From the NCBI RefSeq assembly GCF_027359675.1, contig NZ_CP114786.1, positions 3,756,501 through 3,820,500 of the forward strand: a stretch of 64,000 nt of DNA. Direction: 5' to 3'. The translations under genes and the position numbers were made by a program. The notes below the pieces were generated by a model. That model had not been told where the DNA came from. It did no database searches and saw only the letters and a list, made by a program, of their open reading frames with translations. Positions 21,050 to 29,227 of this stretch are shown here, piece after piece. The DNA comes from Roseibium sp. Sym1 (lineage in GTDB: Bacteria; Pseudomonadota; Alphaproteobacteria; Rhizobiales; Stappiaceae). How positions within the stretch are numbered: the first letter of the stretch is position 1; every line of letters begins with the position of its first letter.

Positions 21050-21375
21050 AAGTGGAAAGATCAGTGGAGGCTTCTGTTGCCAGGTGCCTCCGAACCCCGC
21101 CCGATGGTGCTACCCAACAGGACTTAGTGGACTACCGGCGCAGCATTACGCTGCGACAGCGTTGTCCATAGCATAGTTGTCATTTGCAACTATTAGAACA
21201 GCCCGATAACGGTGGTACAATGCCGAGCAAAAGCACAGTCTTTACGCCCTCGTCGATCCTATTTCGCCCCCGCCGAAACCCATGAGGTTCCAAAAGCTTA
21301 AGCCTCATGGGCTTGGGTGGAGGCGCCGGGTACCGCCCCCGGGTCCGATAGGTTTATTGCACTGACAGTTTATTG
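21050..21375 (-). ncRNA. ssrA: tmRNA, circularly permuted alphaproteobacterial type (ssrA)
   Basis: Rescues stalled ribosomes. On the minus strand the tag reading frame runs 21187-21146: ANDNYAMDNAVAA then TAA, preceded by the usual TAGTT. The gene order is permuted. The acceptor piece comes first: T-arm and acceptor strand CGCCTCC at 21325-21319. After it comes an intervening hairpin (CCCATGAGG/CCTCATGGG, 21279-21311), then the coding piece starting at G 21271 with GGGGGCGAAATAGGATCGACG. GGGGGCG pairs with CGCCTCC to rebuild the acceptor stem. The discriminator A is followed by CCC, so CCA appears not to be fully encoded. A GGAGGC/GCCTCC hairpin at 21066-21091 lies near the 3' end. Outer limits are approximate. 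Confidence 0.9.
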
Positions 21376-21586
21376 CCATAGCTGGCGAACCAGCACGCCT
21401 GATATAGGGGTTCTGCGTTTGAATTGAAAGGGGCTTTCGCTTTTCGCTCCTGTTTGCCGGCTCACGGCGGATTGATCCACAAAGGCGGACGCAAGCTGGG
21501 GAAAGTCGGCGCCAAGGGCTGTGTTTTTACGAAAATCTGCCACATTAACCCCAACAGCAGAAACCCGGCGAGCAGAGGCCTCTCAC

Positions 21587-22381
21587 GTGCAGCAGTATCT
21601 CGATCTCCTGTCGAAAATCCTGGAGGAGGGCGTCGACCGGGGCGACCGCACCGGCACGGGCACGCGCTCCATTTTCGGCCATCAGATGCGCTTCGACCTG
21701 TCGGCAGGCTTTCCGGTGGTCACGACCAAGAAGCTGCACCTGAGATCGATCATTCACGAGCTGCTCTGGTTCCTCGCCGGTGACACCAACATCCGTTACC
21801 TGAAGGAGCACGGCGTCAGGATCTGGGACGACTGGGCCGACGAGAACGGCGAACTCGGTCCGGTCTACGGCTACCAGTGGCGCTCCTGGCCGGCGCCGGA
21901 TGGCCGCTCCATTGATCAGATCGCCAATCTGCTCACCATGATCCGCACCAATCCGGAAAGTCGCCGGCTGATCGTCTCGGCCTGGAACCCGGCGCTGGTC
22001 GACGAAATGGCCCTGCCACCCTGCCATTCCCTGTTCCAGTTCTATGTCGCCGACGGCAGGCTCTCCTGCCAGCTCTACCAGCGCTCGGCGGATGTGTTCC
22101 TGGGCGTGCCCTTCAACATCGCCTCCTATGCGTTGCTGACCATGATGGTCGCCCAGGTCACCGGCCTGAAACCGGGAGACTTCGTGCACACATTCGGCGA
22201 CGCCCACCTCTATTCCAACCATTTTGACCAGGCGCGCGAGCAGCTGACCCGCACACCGCGCGCTTTGCCGGAAATGAAGATCAATCCGGATGTGACGGAT
22301 CTGTTCGCGTTCAAATTCGAGGATTTCGAGCTCACCGGTTACGACCCGCACCCGCACATCGCGGCGCCGATCGCGGTGTGA
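21587..22381 (+). CDS. thyA: Thymidylate synthase
   Basis: Converts dUMP to dTMP with methylenetetrahydrofolate. With a GTG start at 21587 the protein has 264 residues, the same length as the Escherichia coli enzyme, and the catalytic cysteine falls at C146 in ALPPCHS, exactly the E. coli number. Other signatures are [25 protein letters not shown], and [26 protein letters not shown] lies eight bases before GTG. The longer open frame from 21521 would add 22 unrelated residues and is rejected. folA, which recycles the folate, is 5.6 kb downstream rather than adjacent. Confidence 0.95.
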   Translation: MQQYLDLLSKILEEGVDRGDRTGTGTRSIFGHQMRFDLSAGFPVVTTKKLHLRSIIHELLWFLAGDTNIRYLKEHGVRIWDDWADENGELGPVYGYQWRSWPAPDGRSIDQIANLLTMIRTNPESRRLIVSAWNPALVDEMALPPCHSLFQFYVADGRLSCQLYQRSADVFLGVPFNIASYALLTMMVAQVTGLKPGDFVHTFGDAHLYSNHFDQAREQLTRTPRALPEMKINPDVTDLFAFKFEDFELTGYDPHPHIAAPIAV

Positions 22382-22394
22382 TCCCGGAGATTGC

Positions 22395-23783
22395 CTAAGC
22401 CACCTCGAACCAGGTCGTCATGCCCGAGGCCGCATGGCCCAGCATGTGGCAATGGAGCAGCCACTTGCCGGGATTGTCGGCGACGAAGGCGATCTTGACC
22501 GTTTCCTCCGGCACCGTGGTGAAGGTGTCCCGCCAGTCCGGATGCTCCAGGTTTTTGCCGTTGCGTTCCAGCACACGGAAATGATGTCCGTGCAGATGCA
22601 TGGCATGGGCAAAGGCGGTGTCGTTGCGGCTTTCGATGAGGATGGTGTCGCCGCGGCTGGCCTTGAACATCGGCTCGTCGCCCATGCCGGCCTTGCCGTT
22701 AAGGACCCAGAACAGGCCGTCCTGCATCATCTGGTTGAGTTCTTCCCGCGTGCGGCCGTCCATCATCGAACGCATGCCCCCCATGGCTCCGCCCGCCATC
22801 AGCAGCGGGATCTCCCAGGCGGCCTCCAGGTCAGGTTCCGGCAGCCTGTTGATCGCGGGCTGTTTCAGTGGAAGGTCGTCTCCCTTGCCGTCGCCGACCT
22901 TGAAGGTGGCGAAGGTGAACGGCTTGCCGGTCATGGTCTCGAAGGGAATGTCCCCTGTTTCCCCGGGTCGCATGACAAGATCCATCCGCTGCGCCGGGGC
23001 AAGCTGCAGCGTGCCGTCCATGTCGCGCGGGGTCTCGAAGGGTTGGCCGTCCAGGGCGATCACCTTGGCACCGAAGCGGGACGGGGCCAGATCCAGCACC
23101 CGGGACGCGGACGAATTGATCAGGCGGATGCGGTGCCAGCGCCCCTGCTGCAGCGGGATCTCCGGCATGGAGACGCCGTTGATCGTCAGCCAGTTGCCCA
23201 GCCGTCCGGCATGGGAGAAGTCATGCATGGCACCGAAGCTGGCGGTTTCCAGGGTACCGTCTTCATCCAGGCGCCAGTCGCTCAGCATCAGCGTGATGTC
23301 GCGTTCCAGATCGAACAGCTGTTCGTCTTCCTCGACGATCAGCGGGCCGGCAAGGCCGCGTGGCACCTGGTTCCAGCTCATCGTGTGGGCGTGGTACCAG
23401 TAGGTGCCGGCGTCGGGCGCGATGAAATCGTAGTCGAAACTTTCCCCGGGCTCCACCGGCGCCTGGGTCAGGCCGGCGACGCCGTCCATGGCATTGTCGA
23501 TGCGGATGCCGTGCCAGTGCACGGAGGTCGGTTCGTCCAGTTGGTTGCGGAACCGGACCCGAACGCGCTCACCGCGTTTCACCCGGATTTCCGGACCCGG
23601 CAGCTTGCCGTTGTAGAGCCACAGGTCGGAGAGGCCGCCGTCCTCGCCATAGAGCCGGGCCTGGCCCTTTTGCGCGGTCAGCTCCAGGACACCGTCCGTG
23701 GTTTTTGCCAGGGAAAACTTCGGCAGCAATGTTGCGGCACATCCGGCCAAGGACGTTTTCAGAAACGATCTGCGATTCACCAT
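22395..23783 (-). CDS. CueO-like multicopper oxidase, Tat-exported
   Basis: Periplasmic cuprous oxidase or laccase-type enzyme of 462 residues. The N-terminus has a twin-arginine signal (NRRSFLK followed by a hydrophobic stretch). All four copper motifs are present: HWHG at 89-92, HAH at 131-133, HLHGHHF in the C-terminal domain, and HCHMLGHAASGM ending at Met455, the axial type 1 ligand. A methionine-rich insert (MAGGAMGGMRSMMDG and NQMMQDG) resembles the copper-capturing segment of CueO. A CueR-type promoter site precedes the gene, so copper induction is expected. The gene converges on thyA with 13 bases between stops. Confidence 0.92.
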   Translation of the reverse strand: MVNRRSFLKTSLAGCAATLLPKFSLAKTTDGVLELTAQKGQARLYGEDGGLSDLWLYNGKLPGPEIRVKRGERVRVRFRNQLDEPTSVHWHGIRIDNAMDGVAGLTQAPVEPGESFDYDFIAPDAGTYWYHAHTMSWNQVPRGLAGPLIVEEDEQLFDLERDITLMLSDWRLDEDGTLETASFGAMHDFSHAGRLGNWLTINGVSMPEIPLQQGRWHRIRLINSSASRVLDLAPSRFGAKVIALDGQPFETPRDMDGTLQLAPAQRMDLVMRPGETGDIPFETMTGKPFTFATFKVGDGKGDDLPLKQPAINRLPEPDLEAAWEIPLLMAGGAMGGMRSMMDGRTREELNQMMQDGLFWVLNGKAGMGDEPMFKASRGDTILIESRNDTAFAHAMHLHGHHFRVLERNGKNLEHPDWRDTFTTVPEETVKIAFVADNPGKWLLHCHMLGHAASGMTTWFEVA

Positions 23784-23827
23784 TGAACTCCCGGAGTGCC
23801 TTTGCCGCCGCCTTCAGGACTCATGAT

Positions 23828-23850
23828 GGTTCCAGTTGGGGGAAGGTCAA
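23828..23850 (-). promoter_or_regulatory. Candidate CueR-type promoter box of the copper oxidase gene
   Basis: Read on the minus strand, a -35 hexamer TTGACC runs straight into CTTCCCC and CTGGAA, matching the layout of the CueR operators of copA and cueO in enterobacteria (TTGACCTTCCCC-x-CTGGAA). A -10 region near 23821-23826 at the long 19-20 base MerR-type spacing is plausible but weak. No cueR gene is in the window. Confidence 0.6.
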
Positions 23851-23944
23851 GATGGAAACTGCTTGCAATTGGTCAAAAAACATTCGCAATTCGGCGCGAG
23901 ACTGCGCACTCTACTTCCGGATTTGACTTCAGGAATTTCAGGCA

Positions 23945-25015
23945 ATGGTTTCATCTGGCGGGCTTTCCCTTTCACCGCATGCGCTCGCCGCCGAGCGGCG
24001 CGGCTTTGACACGTCGATCGGCCGCAGGCTCTGCGCAGGCGCCGAGGCCGGTCTGTTGCCGCACCTGCATGTGGTGCTGGCGGAGAGGGGCGGCGAGACG
24101 GTCCTGGAAAGTTACGGCAGCGGCCCGGATGAGAACTGGGGCCGGTCCATCGGTGACGTGTCCTTCGCCGCGGACACGCTGCACGACCTGCGCTCGGTAT
24201 CGAAAAGCATCGTCAGCCTGCTTTACGGGATTGCCCTGGAACGGGGCGAGGTGCCGCGTCTCGACACGCCGATCCTCGACCTGTTTCCGGACTATCCGGA
24301 TCTCGCCGCCGATCCGCAAAGACAGCAATTGACGATCGAACACGCGCTGACCATGACGCTCGGCATGGAGTGGGACGAAACCCGTCCCTATACCGATCCG
24401 GAAAACAGCGAGATTGCCATGGAAATGGCACCGGACCGCTACCGCTATATCCTGGAGCGCCCCTTTGTGGCCGAGCCGGGCGCGCGCTGGATCTACAGCG
24501 GCGGCGCGACAGCGCTGGTCGGCGAGATCCTGCAGCGCGGCACGGGCAGAAAACTGCCGGATTTCGCACGCGAGAGGTTGTTTTCACCGCTCGGCATCGA
24601 AACCTTCGAATGGGCCGCCGGTCCGGACGGAACCCATTCCCCGGCTTCCGGCCTGCGCTTGAGCGCGCCGGATCTGCTGAAGATCGGTCGTCTGGTACTG
24701 GGCAACGGGCTCTGGCAGGACCACCGGATCGTTCCCGAAGCCTGGCTGACGGCCTCCCTGAGGCCGGTGATCGCGACGGGGGAGGGGCCGGATTACGGCT
24801 ATTTCTGGTTCTGCGGTCAGGCGCCGGTCCCGGCGCTCGGCGGGCCGGTGCCCTGGTTCGCCGGTTTCGGCAATGGCGGCCAGCGGCTGTTCCTGTGCCC
24901 GAAGGCGGACGTGGCCGCCGTCATCTTTTCCGGCAACTACAACAACTGGAACGCCTGGATCCCGCCGACCAGGGTGTGGAGCGAGATCATCCTGGCGAAC
25001 CTGGTCAGGGTGTGA
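23945..25015 (+). CDS. Serine hydrolase, class C beta-lactamase / esterase fold
   Basis: A 356-residue member of the penicillin-binding-protein-like esterase family. The nucleophile motif is SVSK in LRSVSKSIVSLLYG, the second motif is the YSG of IYSGGATALVGE, and the third lies in the GFGNGGQRLFL segment. No signal peptide is visible, so a cytoplasmic esterase or peptidase is more likely than a true beta-lactamase. AGGAA lies about nine bases before ATG 23945. It is divergent from the copper oxidase gene and followed by two copies of a palindromic repeat. Confidence 0.82.
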   Translation: MVSSGGLSLSPHALAAERRGFDTSIGRRLCAGAEAGLLPHLHVVLAERGGETVLESYGSGPDENWGRSIGDVSFAADTLHDLRSVSKSIVSLLYGIALERGEVPRLDTPILDLFPDYPDLAADPQRQQLTIEHALTMTLGMEWDETRPYTDPENSEIAMEMAPDRYRYILERPFVAEPGARWIYSGGATALVGEILQRGTGRKLPDFARERLFSPLGIETFEWAAGPDGTHSPASGLRLSAPDLLKIGRLVLGNGLWQDHRIVPEAWLTASLRPVIATGEGPDYGYFWFCGQAPVPALGGPVPWFAGFGNGGQRLFLCPKADVAAVIFSGNYNNWNAWIPPTRVWSEIILANLVRV

Positions 25016-25038
25016 CTGAATCTGCCACAAACTCCGTC

Positions 25039-25144
25039 GTCATCCTGAGGAGCGCGCTAGCGCGCGTCTCGAAGGAGTGGCCTCAGGCACCAGAGCAAGC
25101 AGCTCGTCCTTCGAGACGCCGCTAACGCGGCTCCTCAGGATGAC
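25039..25144. repeat. Palindromic intergenic repeat, copy 1
   Basis: A 106-base inverted repeat whose ends are GTCATCCTGAGGAG and CTCCTCAGGATGAC, with inner arms GTCTCGAAGGA and TCCTTCGAGACG. It follows the serine hydrolase stop codon. The same unit recurs at 25221-25336 and in half form at 33241-33283. Such elements fold into long hairpins in the transcript and are common between genes in Rhizobiales. Confidence 0.85.
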
Positions 25145-25220
25145 GCTGAAGGAGGGGCCGGCTCAAAAAAGATATGCCTTTGCGGCAAACCTGCAGAACG
25201 GCCTCTCCACACACTCCGCC

Positions 25221-25336
25221 GTCATCCTGAGGAGGACCGACAGGTCCGTCTCGAAGGAGCGGCTTCAGGCGCCTGCCTGGCAACAGAGCAAGCGGTCGTC
25301 CTTCGAGACGCCGCTAACGCAGCTCCTCAGCATGAC
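25221..25336. repeat. Palindromic intergenic repeat, copy 2
   Basis: A 116-base copy of the element at 25039-25144, in the same orientation, with the same outer and inner arms but one mismatch near the right end (CAGCATGAC for CAGGATGAC) and a longer central loop. Confidence 0.85.
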
Positions 25337-25382
25337 GCTGAATTGGGTGCAGACGCTGCAGGATGCCTTAGTCCGGCCAAAC

Positions 25383-26747
25383 CTACCGCGCCACCAGCAA
25401 CGCCCGATACCAGAGCGCGCTGGCCTTGGGGGTGCGCACCTGGCTGTCATAGTCGACATGGACGATGCCGAAGCGCATCCGGTAACCTTCGGCCCATTCG
25501 AAATTGTCCATCAGGCTCCACAGGAAATAGCCGCGGACCGGCACGCCGGCCTCGCGGGCGTCGGCAATCGCGCCGAAATGCGCGGCGAGATAGTCGATCC
25601 GGCCCTTGTCGTCGATGACGCCGTCAACGGGCTCGTCATTGTAGCAGGCACCGTTCTCGGTGATGTAGCAGTCGGGCAGGGAATAGCGCGCGTGGAGGTC
25701 CTTGAGGAGATCGGAAAGGCCTGGCGAAAAGACCTCCCAGCCGATATCCGTCACGGGAACAGCTTCATTCGGCGGCACCGCCACGGCTTGCGGATAGTCC
25801 GCCTCCAGGTCGCTGTCCTCGCGCACCCGCCAGGGGGTGTAGTAATTCAGGCCCCACCAGTCCAGCGGCTGGCTGATCGTGTCCAGGTCTCCTTCGCGAA
25901 TGTCCATCGAGGTGCCGAAGGCCGTCAGGAAGTCCGCCGGATAGGCACCTTCGAAGAGCGGCTCGAAGAAAACCCCGTTGTGGAACGTGAAGGCCCGCTG
26001 CGCGGCGGCCTTGTCTTCCGGCCGGTCGGTGGCCGGATAGATGGAATAGGCATTGAGCACGATGCCCATCGGCAGGTCGGCGCGTTCAGAGCGGGCGGCC
26101 TGAACACCGAGGCCGTGGGCGAGATTCAGCGTATGAACGGCGGCGGCAAATGCCTCCGGGCTCTTTTCGCCGGGCGCATGGATGCCGTAGAGATGGCTGA
26201 GGTGGCAAATGCACCAGGGTTCGTTGATGGTCGCCAGCGCGTCCATGCGGTCGCCGAGCCGCCGGACCACGATTGCGGCATAGTCGGCAAAGGCCTCCGC
26301 CGTGCTGCGCGCCGTCCAGCCGCCGTCACCCGCCAGCATCAGGGGCAGGTCCCAGTGGTACAGCGTCGGGTAGACCTTGAGGCCGCGGGCGACCATGCCG
26401 TCGATCAGGCGGTCGTAGAAGTCGAGCCCCTTTTCGTTCACCTGGCCACGGCCGTCCGGCAGGATGCGCGGCCAGGCAATCGAGAAGCGGTAGGCGTCGA
26501 CGCCCAGTGACCGGATCAGGTCGAGATCGTCTTCCCAGCGATGATAATGGTCGCAGGCGACGTCACCCGTGTGGCCCTTGTAGACCCGGCCCGGCATCTT
26601 CGAAAACGCGTCCCAGATACTCGGTTTGCGGCCGTCCTCGGCCACAGCGCCCTCGATCTGGTAGGCGGCGGTCGCCACGCCAAACTGGAAATCATCGGGG
26701 AAGCGCTTTGCAAGGTCTTTTGGGGACACCATCGAATCTCGTCTCAT
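25383..26747 (-). CDS. Family 1 glycoside hydrolase (beta-glucosidase)
   Basis: Retaining beta-glycosidase of 454 residues, cytoplasmic by lack of a signal peptide. The N-terminal family signature FPDDFQFGVATAAYQIEGA is present, the acid/base glutamate is in TINEPW, and the nucleophile is in YITENGA. YHWDLP and the C-terminal GYFLWSLMDNFEWAEGY supply the sugar-binding residues. Start may be ATG 26747 or ATG 26732; neither has a strong ribosome site, but GAG lies close to the second. A perfect LacI-type palindrome sits 32 bases upstream of the outer start, so the gene is probably sugar-regulated. No transporter or regulator gene is adjacent. Confidence 0.92.
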   Translation of the reverse strand: MRRDSMVSPKDLAKRFPDDFQFGVATAAYQIEGAVAEDGRKPSIWDAFSKMPGRVYKGHTGDVACDHYHRWEDDLDLIRSLGVDAYRFSIAWPRILPDGRGQVNEKGLDFYDRLIDGMVARGLKVYPTLYHWDLPLMLAGDGGWTARSTAEAFADYAAIVVRRLGDRMDALATINEPWCICHLSHLYGIHAPGEKSPEAFAAAVHTLNLAHGLGVQAARSERADLPMGIVLNAYSIYPATDRPEDKAAAQRAFTFHNGVFFEPLFEGAYPADFLTAFGTSMDIREGDLDTISQPLDWWGLNYYTPWRVREDSDLEADYPQAVAVPPNEAVPVTDIGWEVFSPGLSDLLKDLHARYSLPDCYITENGACYNDEPVDGVIDDKGRIDYLAAHFGAIADAREAGVPVRGYFLWSLMDNFEWAEGYRMRFGIVHVDYDSQVRTPKASALWYRALLVAR

Positions 26748-26778
26748 GGTCGTGGGAGCATGCCGAGGTGATAGGTTT

Positions 26779-26790
26779 CAAAGCGCTTTG
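26779..26790. promoter_or_regulatory. LacI-family operator candidate upstream of the glycosidase gene
   Basis: CAAAGCGCTTTG is a perfect 12-base palindrome with the central CG typical of LacI-family operators, and resembles sites of sugar regulators such as AglR in alphaproteobacteria. It lies in the 45-base gap between the glycosidase start and the stop of the gene upstream. Confidence 0.65.
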
Positions 26791-26792
26791 GA

Positions 26793-27473
26793 TCAAGCTT
26801 TTTCCTGCAGGCTCAGAAAGTATTTCCAGAAGGGCAGGCTCGGCGCCCAGCTTTCCACCAGTGTCGCGACAGCCCCGTCGCCGAGAACCGCCTTGGTGTC
26901 CGGAAGCGACTTCCAGACGGCCAGGCCCTTGTGCCTGGCCAGCTCCGCGTGAGGATGATCCTTTGGGAAACCGCGCGGGATCCTGGCAAGATCCGGTTCG
27001 GAAATCTCGAAACCCTGCCTTTCCAGGTCCGTTAGCAAACCCGCGATCGTTTCGCCGTCGCCTGTCTCGAGGGCGTGCAGGTAAGCGCCAAGAACCGCTT
27101 TGGAGAAGGCCATGCAGCCGGTCCCGAAACGCAGGTGATCGCGTTCGACGGACAGGAAGAATCCGGGTGGCTGCGCTTCCTTGCCTGCGAAGGTGGCACC
27201 GCTCGGCCAGAAGGCCATGCGGATGTGGGTGTTGTAGGGCGTCTTGTCCTTAGAGAACCGGAGGTCCCGGTTGATGCGAAACTGCTTGGAGGCAAGGGCG
27301 TGTCCGGTGACCTCTTCAAGCGCATGCAGAAGCGCGGGCCGGAACGCGTCGGCCGGTTTCTTGACAAACCGCTGGTAGTCCGCCTTGTGGGCTTCGAACC
27401 AGTCCCTGGAATTGTTGGCGGCGAGGTCTTCCAGGAAGCGGAAGGTCTCCGACTGAAATCCGGCGGATGTCAT
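26793..27473 (-). CDS. DUF2461 family protein
   Basis: A 226-residue protein recognisable by FLEDLAANNSRDWFEAHKADYQ, RINRDLRFSKDKTPYNTH and PPGFFLSVERDHLRFGTG, the conserved blocks of DUF2461. The family has no known biochemical role. Start ATG 27473 overlaps the stop codon of the upstream TfoX-like gene as ATGA, showing translational coupling; the longer frame to 27641 only shadows that gene. It is not clearly coupled to the downstream glycosidase gene, which has its own operator. Confidence 0.88.
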   Translation of the reverse strand: MTSAGFQSETFRFLEDLAANNSRDWFEAHKADYQRFVKKPADAFRPALLHALEEVTGHALASKQFRINRDLRFSKDKTPYNTHIRMAFWPSGATFAGKEAQPPGFFLSVERDHLRFGTGCMAFSKAVLGAYLHALETGDGETIAGLLTDLERQGFEISEPDLARIPRGFPKDHPHAELARHKGLAVWKSLPDTKAVLGDGAVATLVESWAPSLPFWKYFLSLQEKA

Positions 27474-27844
27474 CGGGCGGCCTTTCCGGTTCTTGTCTTT
27501 TTCGGCTTCGCGGCCTTGGGCGGCAGGGCGCAGACGTAGGTCCGGGCCATCTCGACCCAGTCCTTCAGATCCTCGTCCGTCTCGATGCCGTCCGGCTCGA
27601 TCCGGATGAAGCCGGGCATCGGCCGACCGGTCGGCCGGCATTGCGAGGCGTGCGGTTTCGACAGGGCCGCGGCTTCCTGGTCCTTGCCGACGCGGGCCAT
27701 GAGACCGCGTTTCGACACGCAGACCAGCATGTTGCCGTTGACCATGAAACAGGTGCCGCCGAACATGCGTTTCTGCTCGACATTGCCATCGGGAATGAAC
27801 GAACGGGTGCGTTCGATCAGAACGGTGTCCATCAAGTCCGACAT
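27470..27844 (-). CDS. TfoX N-terminal domain protein
   Basis: A 124-residue protein formed by the TfoX N-terminal domain: DGNVEQKRMFGGTCFMVNGNMLVCVSK, and then the strand/helix segment ending in a lysine-rich tail (PPKAAKPKKTRTGK). Full-length TfoX controls competence in gamma-proteobacteria, but isolated N-terminal domains like this one are common elsewhere and unstudied. ATG 27844 follows GGGAG by eleven bases; the 30 residues upstream in frame look non-coding. Forms a two-gene operon with the DUF2461 gene. Confidence 0.85.
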   Translation of the reverse strand: MSDLMDTVLIERTRSFIPDGNVEQKRMFGGTCFMVNGNMLVCVSKRGLMARVGKDQEAAALSKPHASQCRPTGRPMPGFIRIEPDGIETDEDLKDWVEMARTYVCALPPKAAKPKKTRTGKAAR

Positions 27845-28005
27845 GGGTTGCAATACTCCCTTCAGTTCGTGATCACCTTTCCAGGACGTTCCAGACCGGC
27901 AAAAACCGACAGCAGGGCCAAAAGAAAATCGCATGCACTGCCATCGCGCTTCAAATTCATGCTAGGAGGCCCGTTGAGGAAAGAAAACCGGATTCGGAGG
28001 ACTGC

Positions 28006-28527
28006 TTGCCCGAACTCGTCTTGATCGCCGCCGTGGCACGCAACGGGATCATCGGCGCGGACAATGACATGCCCTGGAGGCTGTCGTCCGACCTGAAACA
28101 TTTCAAGAGCCTCACGCTCGGCAGACCCGTGATCATGGGACGCAAGACGTTCCTGTCCTTCGGCGGCAAGCCGCTTCCCGGACGGCCGCATATCGTGATC
28201 TCGCGCGATCCCGGCTACGCACCGGAGGGAGCCGAGCGTGCGCTGTCCTTCGACGCGGCTCTTGAGCGCGGAGCGGCTCTTGCGGCAGATCTCGGCGTCG
28301 GCGAAATCATGTGCATCGGCGGTGGCCAGATCTACGCCCAGGCCATGCCCCGGGCCGACCGGCTTGAAATTACCGAGGTCGATGCGGCGCCATCGGGCGA
28401 CACGCGGTTTCCCGAAATCAGCCCGCAGGTCTGGCAGGAAACGTCCCGGGTGCCGGGCGCGCGCACGGAGCGCGACAGCGCGGATTTCACCTTTGTCAGC
28501 TATCGCCGCAAGGCGGATGGGACGTGA
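28006..28527 (+). CDS. folA: Dihydrofolate reductase
   Basis: NADPH-dependent reduction of dihydrofolate, needed after thymidylate synthesis. The 173-residue protein has IAAVARNGIIGADNDMPWRL (the substrate-binding Asp in the DMPW segment), GRPVIMGRKTFLS, and the IGGGQIYAQAMPRADRLEITEV block. A TTG start at 28006 follows GGAGG by five bases, the only well-placed ribosome site. An acetyltransferase gene follows after 10 bases, suggesting an operon. Its partner thyA is 5.6 kb away. Confidence 0.94.
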   Translation: MPELVLIAAVARNGIIGADNDMPWRLSSDLKHFKSLTLGRPVIMGRKTFLSFGGKPLPGRPHIVISRDPGYAPEGAERALSFDAALERGAALAADLGVGEIMCIGGGQIYAQAMPRADRLEITEVDAAPSGDTRFPEISPQVWQETSRVPGARTERDSADFTFVSYRRKADGT

Positions 28528-28537
28528 CCCGGACGCG

Positions 28538-28999
28538 ATGACCATTCCAGATGCAATGACTGCCCAATGGGCGGCCTTCGACCAACTCAGCCTTCAGCAG
28601 CTCTATGGCCTGCTGAAACTGCGGCAGGATGTTTTCATCCTGGAGCAGGCATCGTTTTATGCCGATATCGATGGCAAGGATCCGCAGGCGCTGCATTACC
28701 TGATCCAGGACCCGGCGACGCAAGCCGTAACGGGGGCCATCCGAATCTTTGTCGAGCCGGAGGTGAGCACCGCGCGGATCGGACGTGTTGTGATCGCGCC
28801 CGAAGCCCGTGGCTCGGGTCTCGGCCGGGCCATGATGCAGGCGGGCATAGACAAGGCCCGTGAAATGGCCCCGGGTTGCAGGATCCATGTTCGTGCACAG
28901 GCCTACCTTGAAGACTTCTACTGCTCGCTCGGATTCGAGACCGTTTCCGAAGCCTTTGTGGAGGACGGAATTCCGCATATCGACATGATCCGGCCCTGA
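28538..28999 (+). CDS. ElaA-like GNAT acetyltransferase
   Basis: A 153-residue GNAT protein of the ElaA group: LQQLYGLLKLRQDVFILEQ at the start, acetyl-CoA-binding motif A as IGRVVIAPEARGSGLGRAMM, and C-terminal AQAYLEDFYCSLGFETVSEAF. Substrate unknown. The open frame extends far upstream inside folA in another phase; ATG 28538 fits the family start, while ATG 28556 is possible. Very likely co-transcribed with folA. Confidence 0.85.
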   Translation: MTIPDAMTAQWAAFDQLSLQQLYGLLKLRQDVFILEQASFYADIDGKDPQALHYLIQDPATQAVTGAIRIFVEPEVSTARIGRVVIAPEARGSGLGRAMMQAGIDKAREMAPGCRIHVRAQAYLEDFYCSLGFETVSEAFVEDGIPHIDMIRP

Positions 29000-29127
29000 T
29001 ATTCGGGCAGGCTCTTTGGCAGAGTGCGGCCAAATGTGCGCCGGGGCTTGACAGTGACCGTTTCAGGACCCACCTCCGGCGCGGGAAATCATATGGGTTT
29101 TAGGAGGTTCCGGCGCCGGTCTATCCG

Positions 29128-29156
29128 TTGAAAGCGGTCGGTAACCTCCCTATAAC
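29128..29156 (+). promoter_or_regulatory. Sigma-70 type promoter for hflK-hflC-degP
   Basis: TTGAAA (29128-29133), a 17-base spacer, and TATAAC (29151-29156) form a near-consensus promoter whose start would fall around 29163, about 65 bases before the hflK start. Confidence 0.6.
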
Positions 29157-29227
29157 CAACCATGAGTCAGAACGGGCGAATGCCCATGTCCGGCGGGTTC
29201 CGCCGGATCTCGAAGAAGGAATTTTTG

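Noticed and set aside
20989..21176. Small plus-strand frames of about 60 codons
   Set aside because: They lie within the tmRNA gene, whose tag frame and acceptor stem are on the minus strand.
26699..26710. AAGCGCTTTG inside the glycosidase gene resembling the upstream operator
   Set aside because: Imperfect palindrome formed by coding triplets (Lys-Arg-Phe on the gene strand); no evidence for a second operator.
29047..29080. TTGACA at 29049 as a promoter for hflK
   Set aside because: No acceptable -10 element at 15-19 bases; the TTGAAA/TATAAC pair at 29128-29156 is far better.
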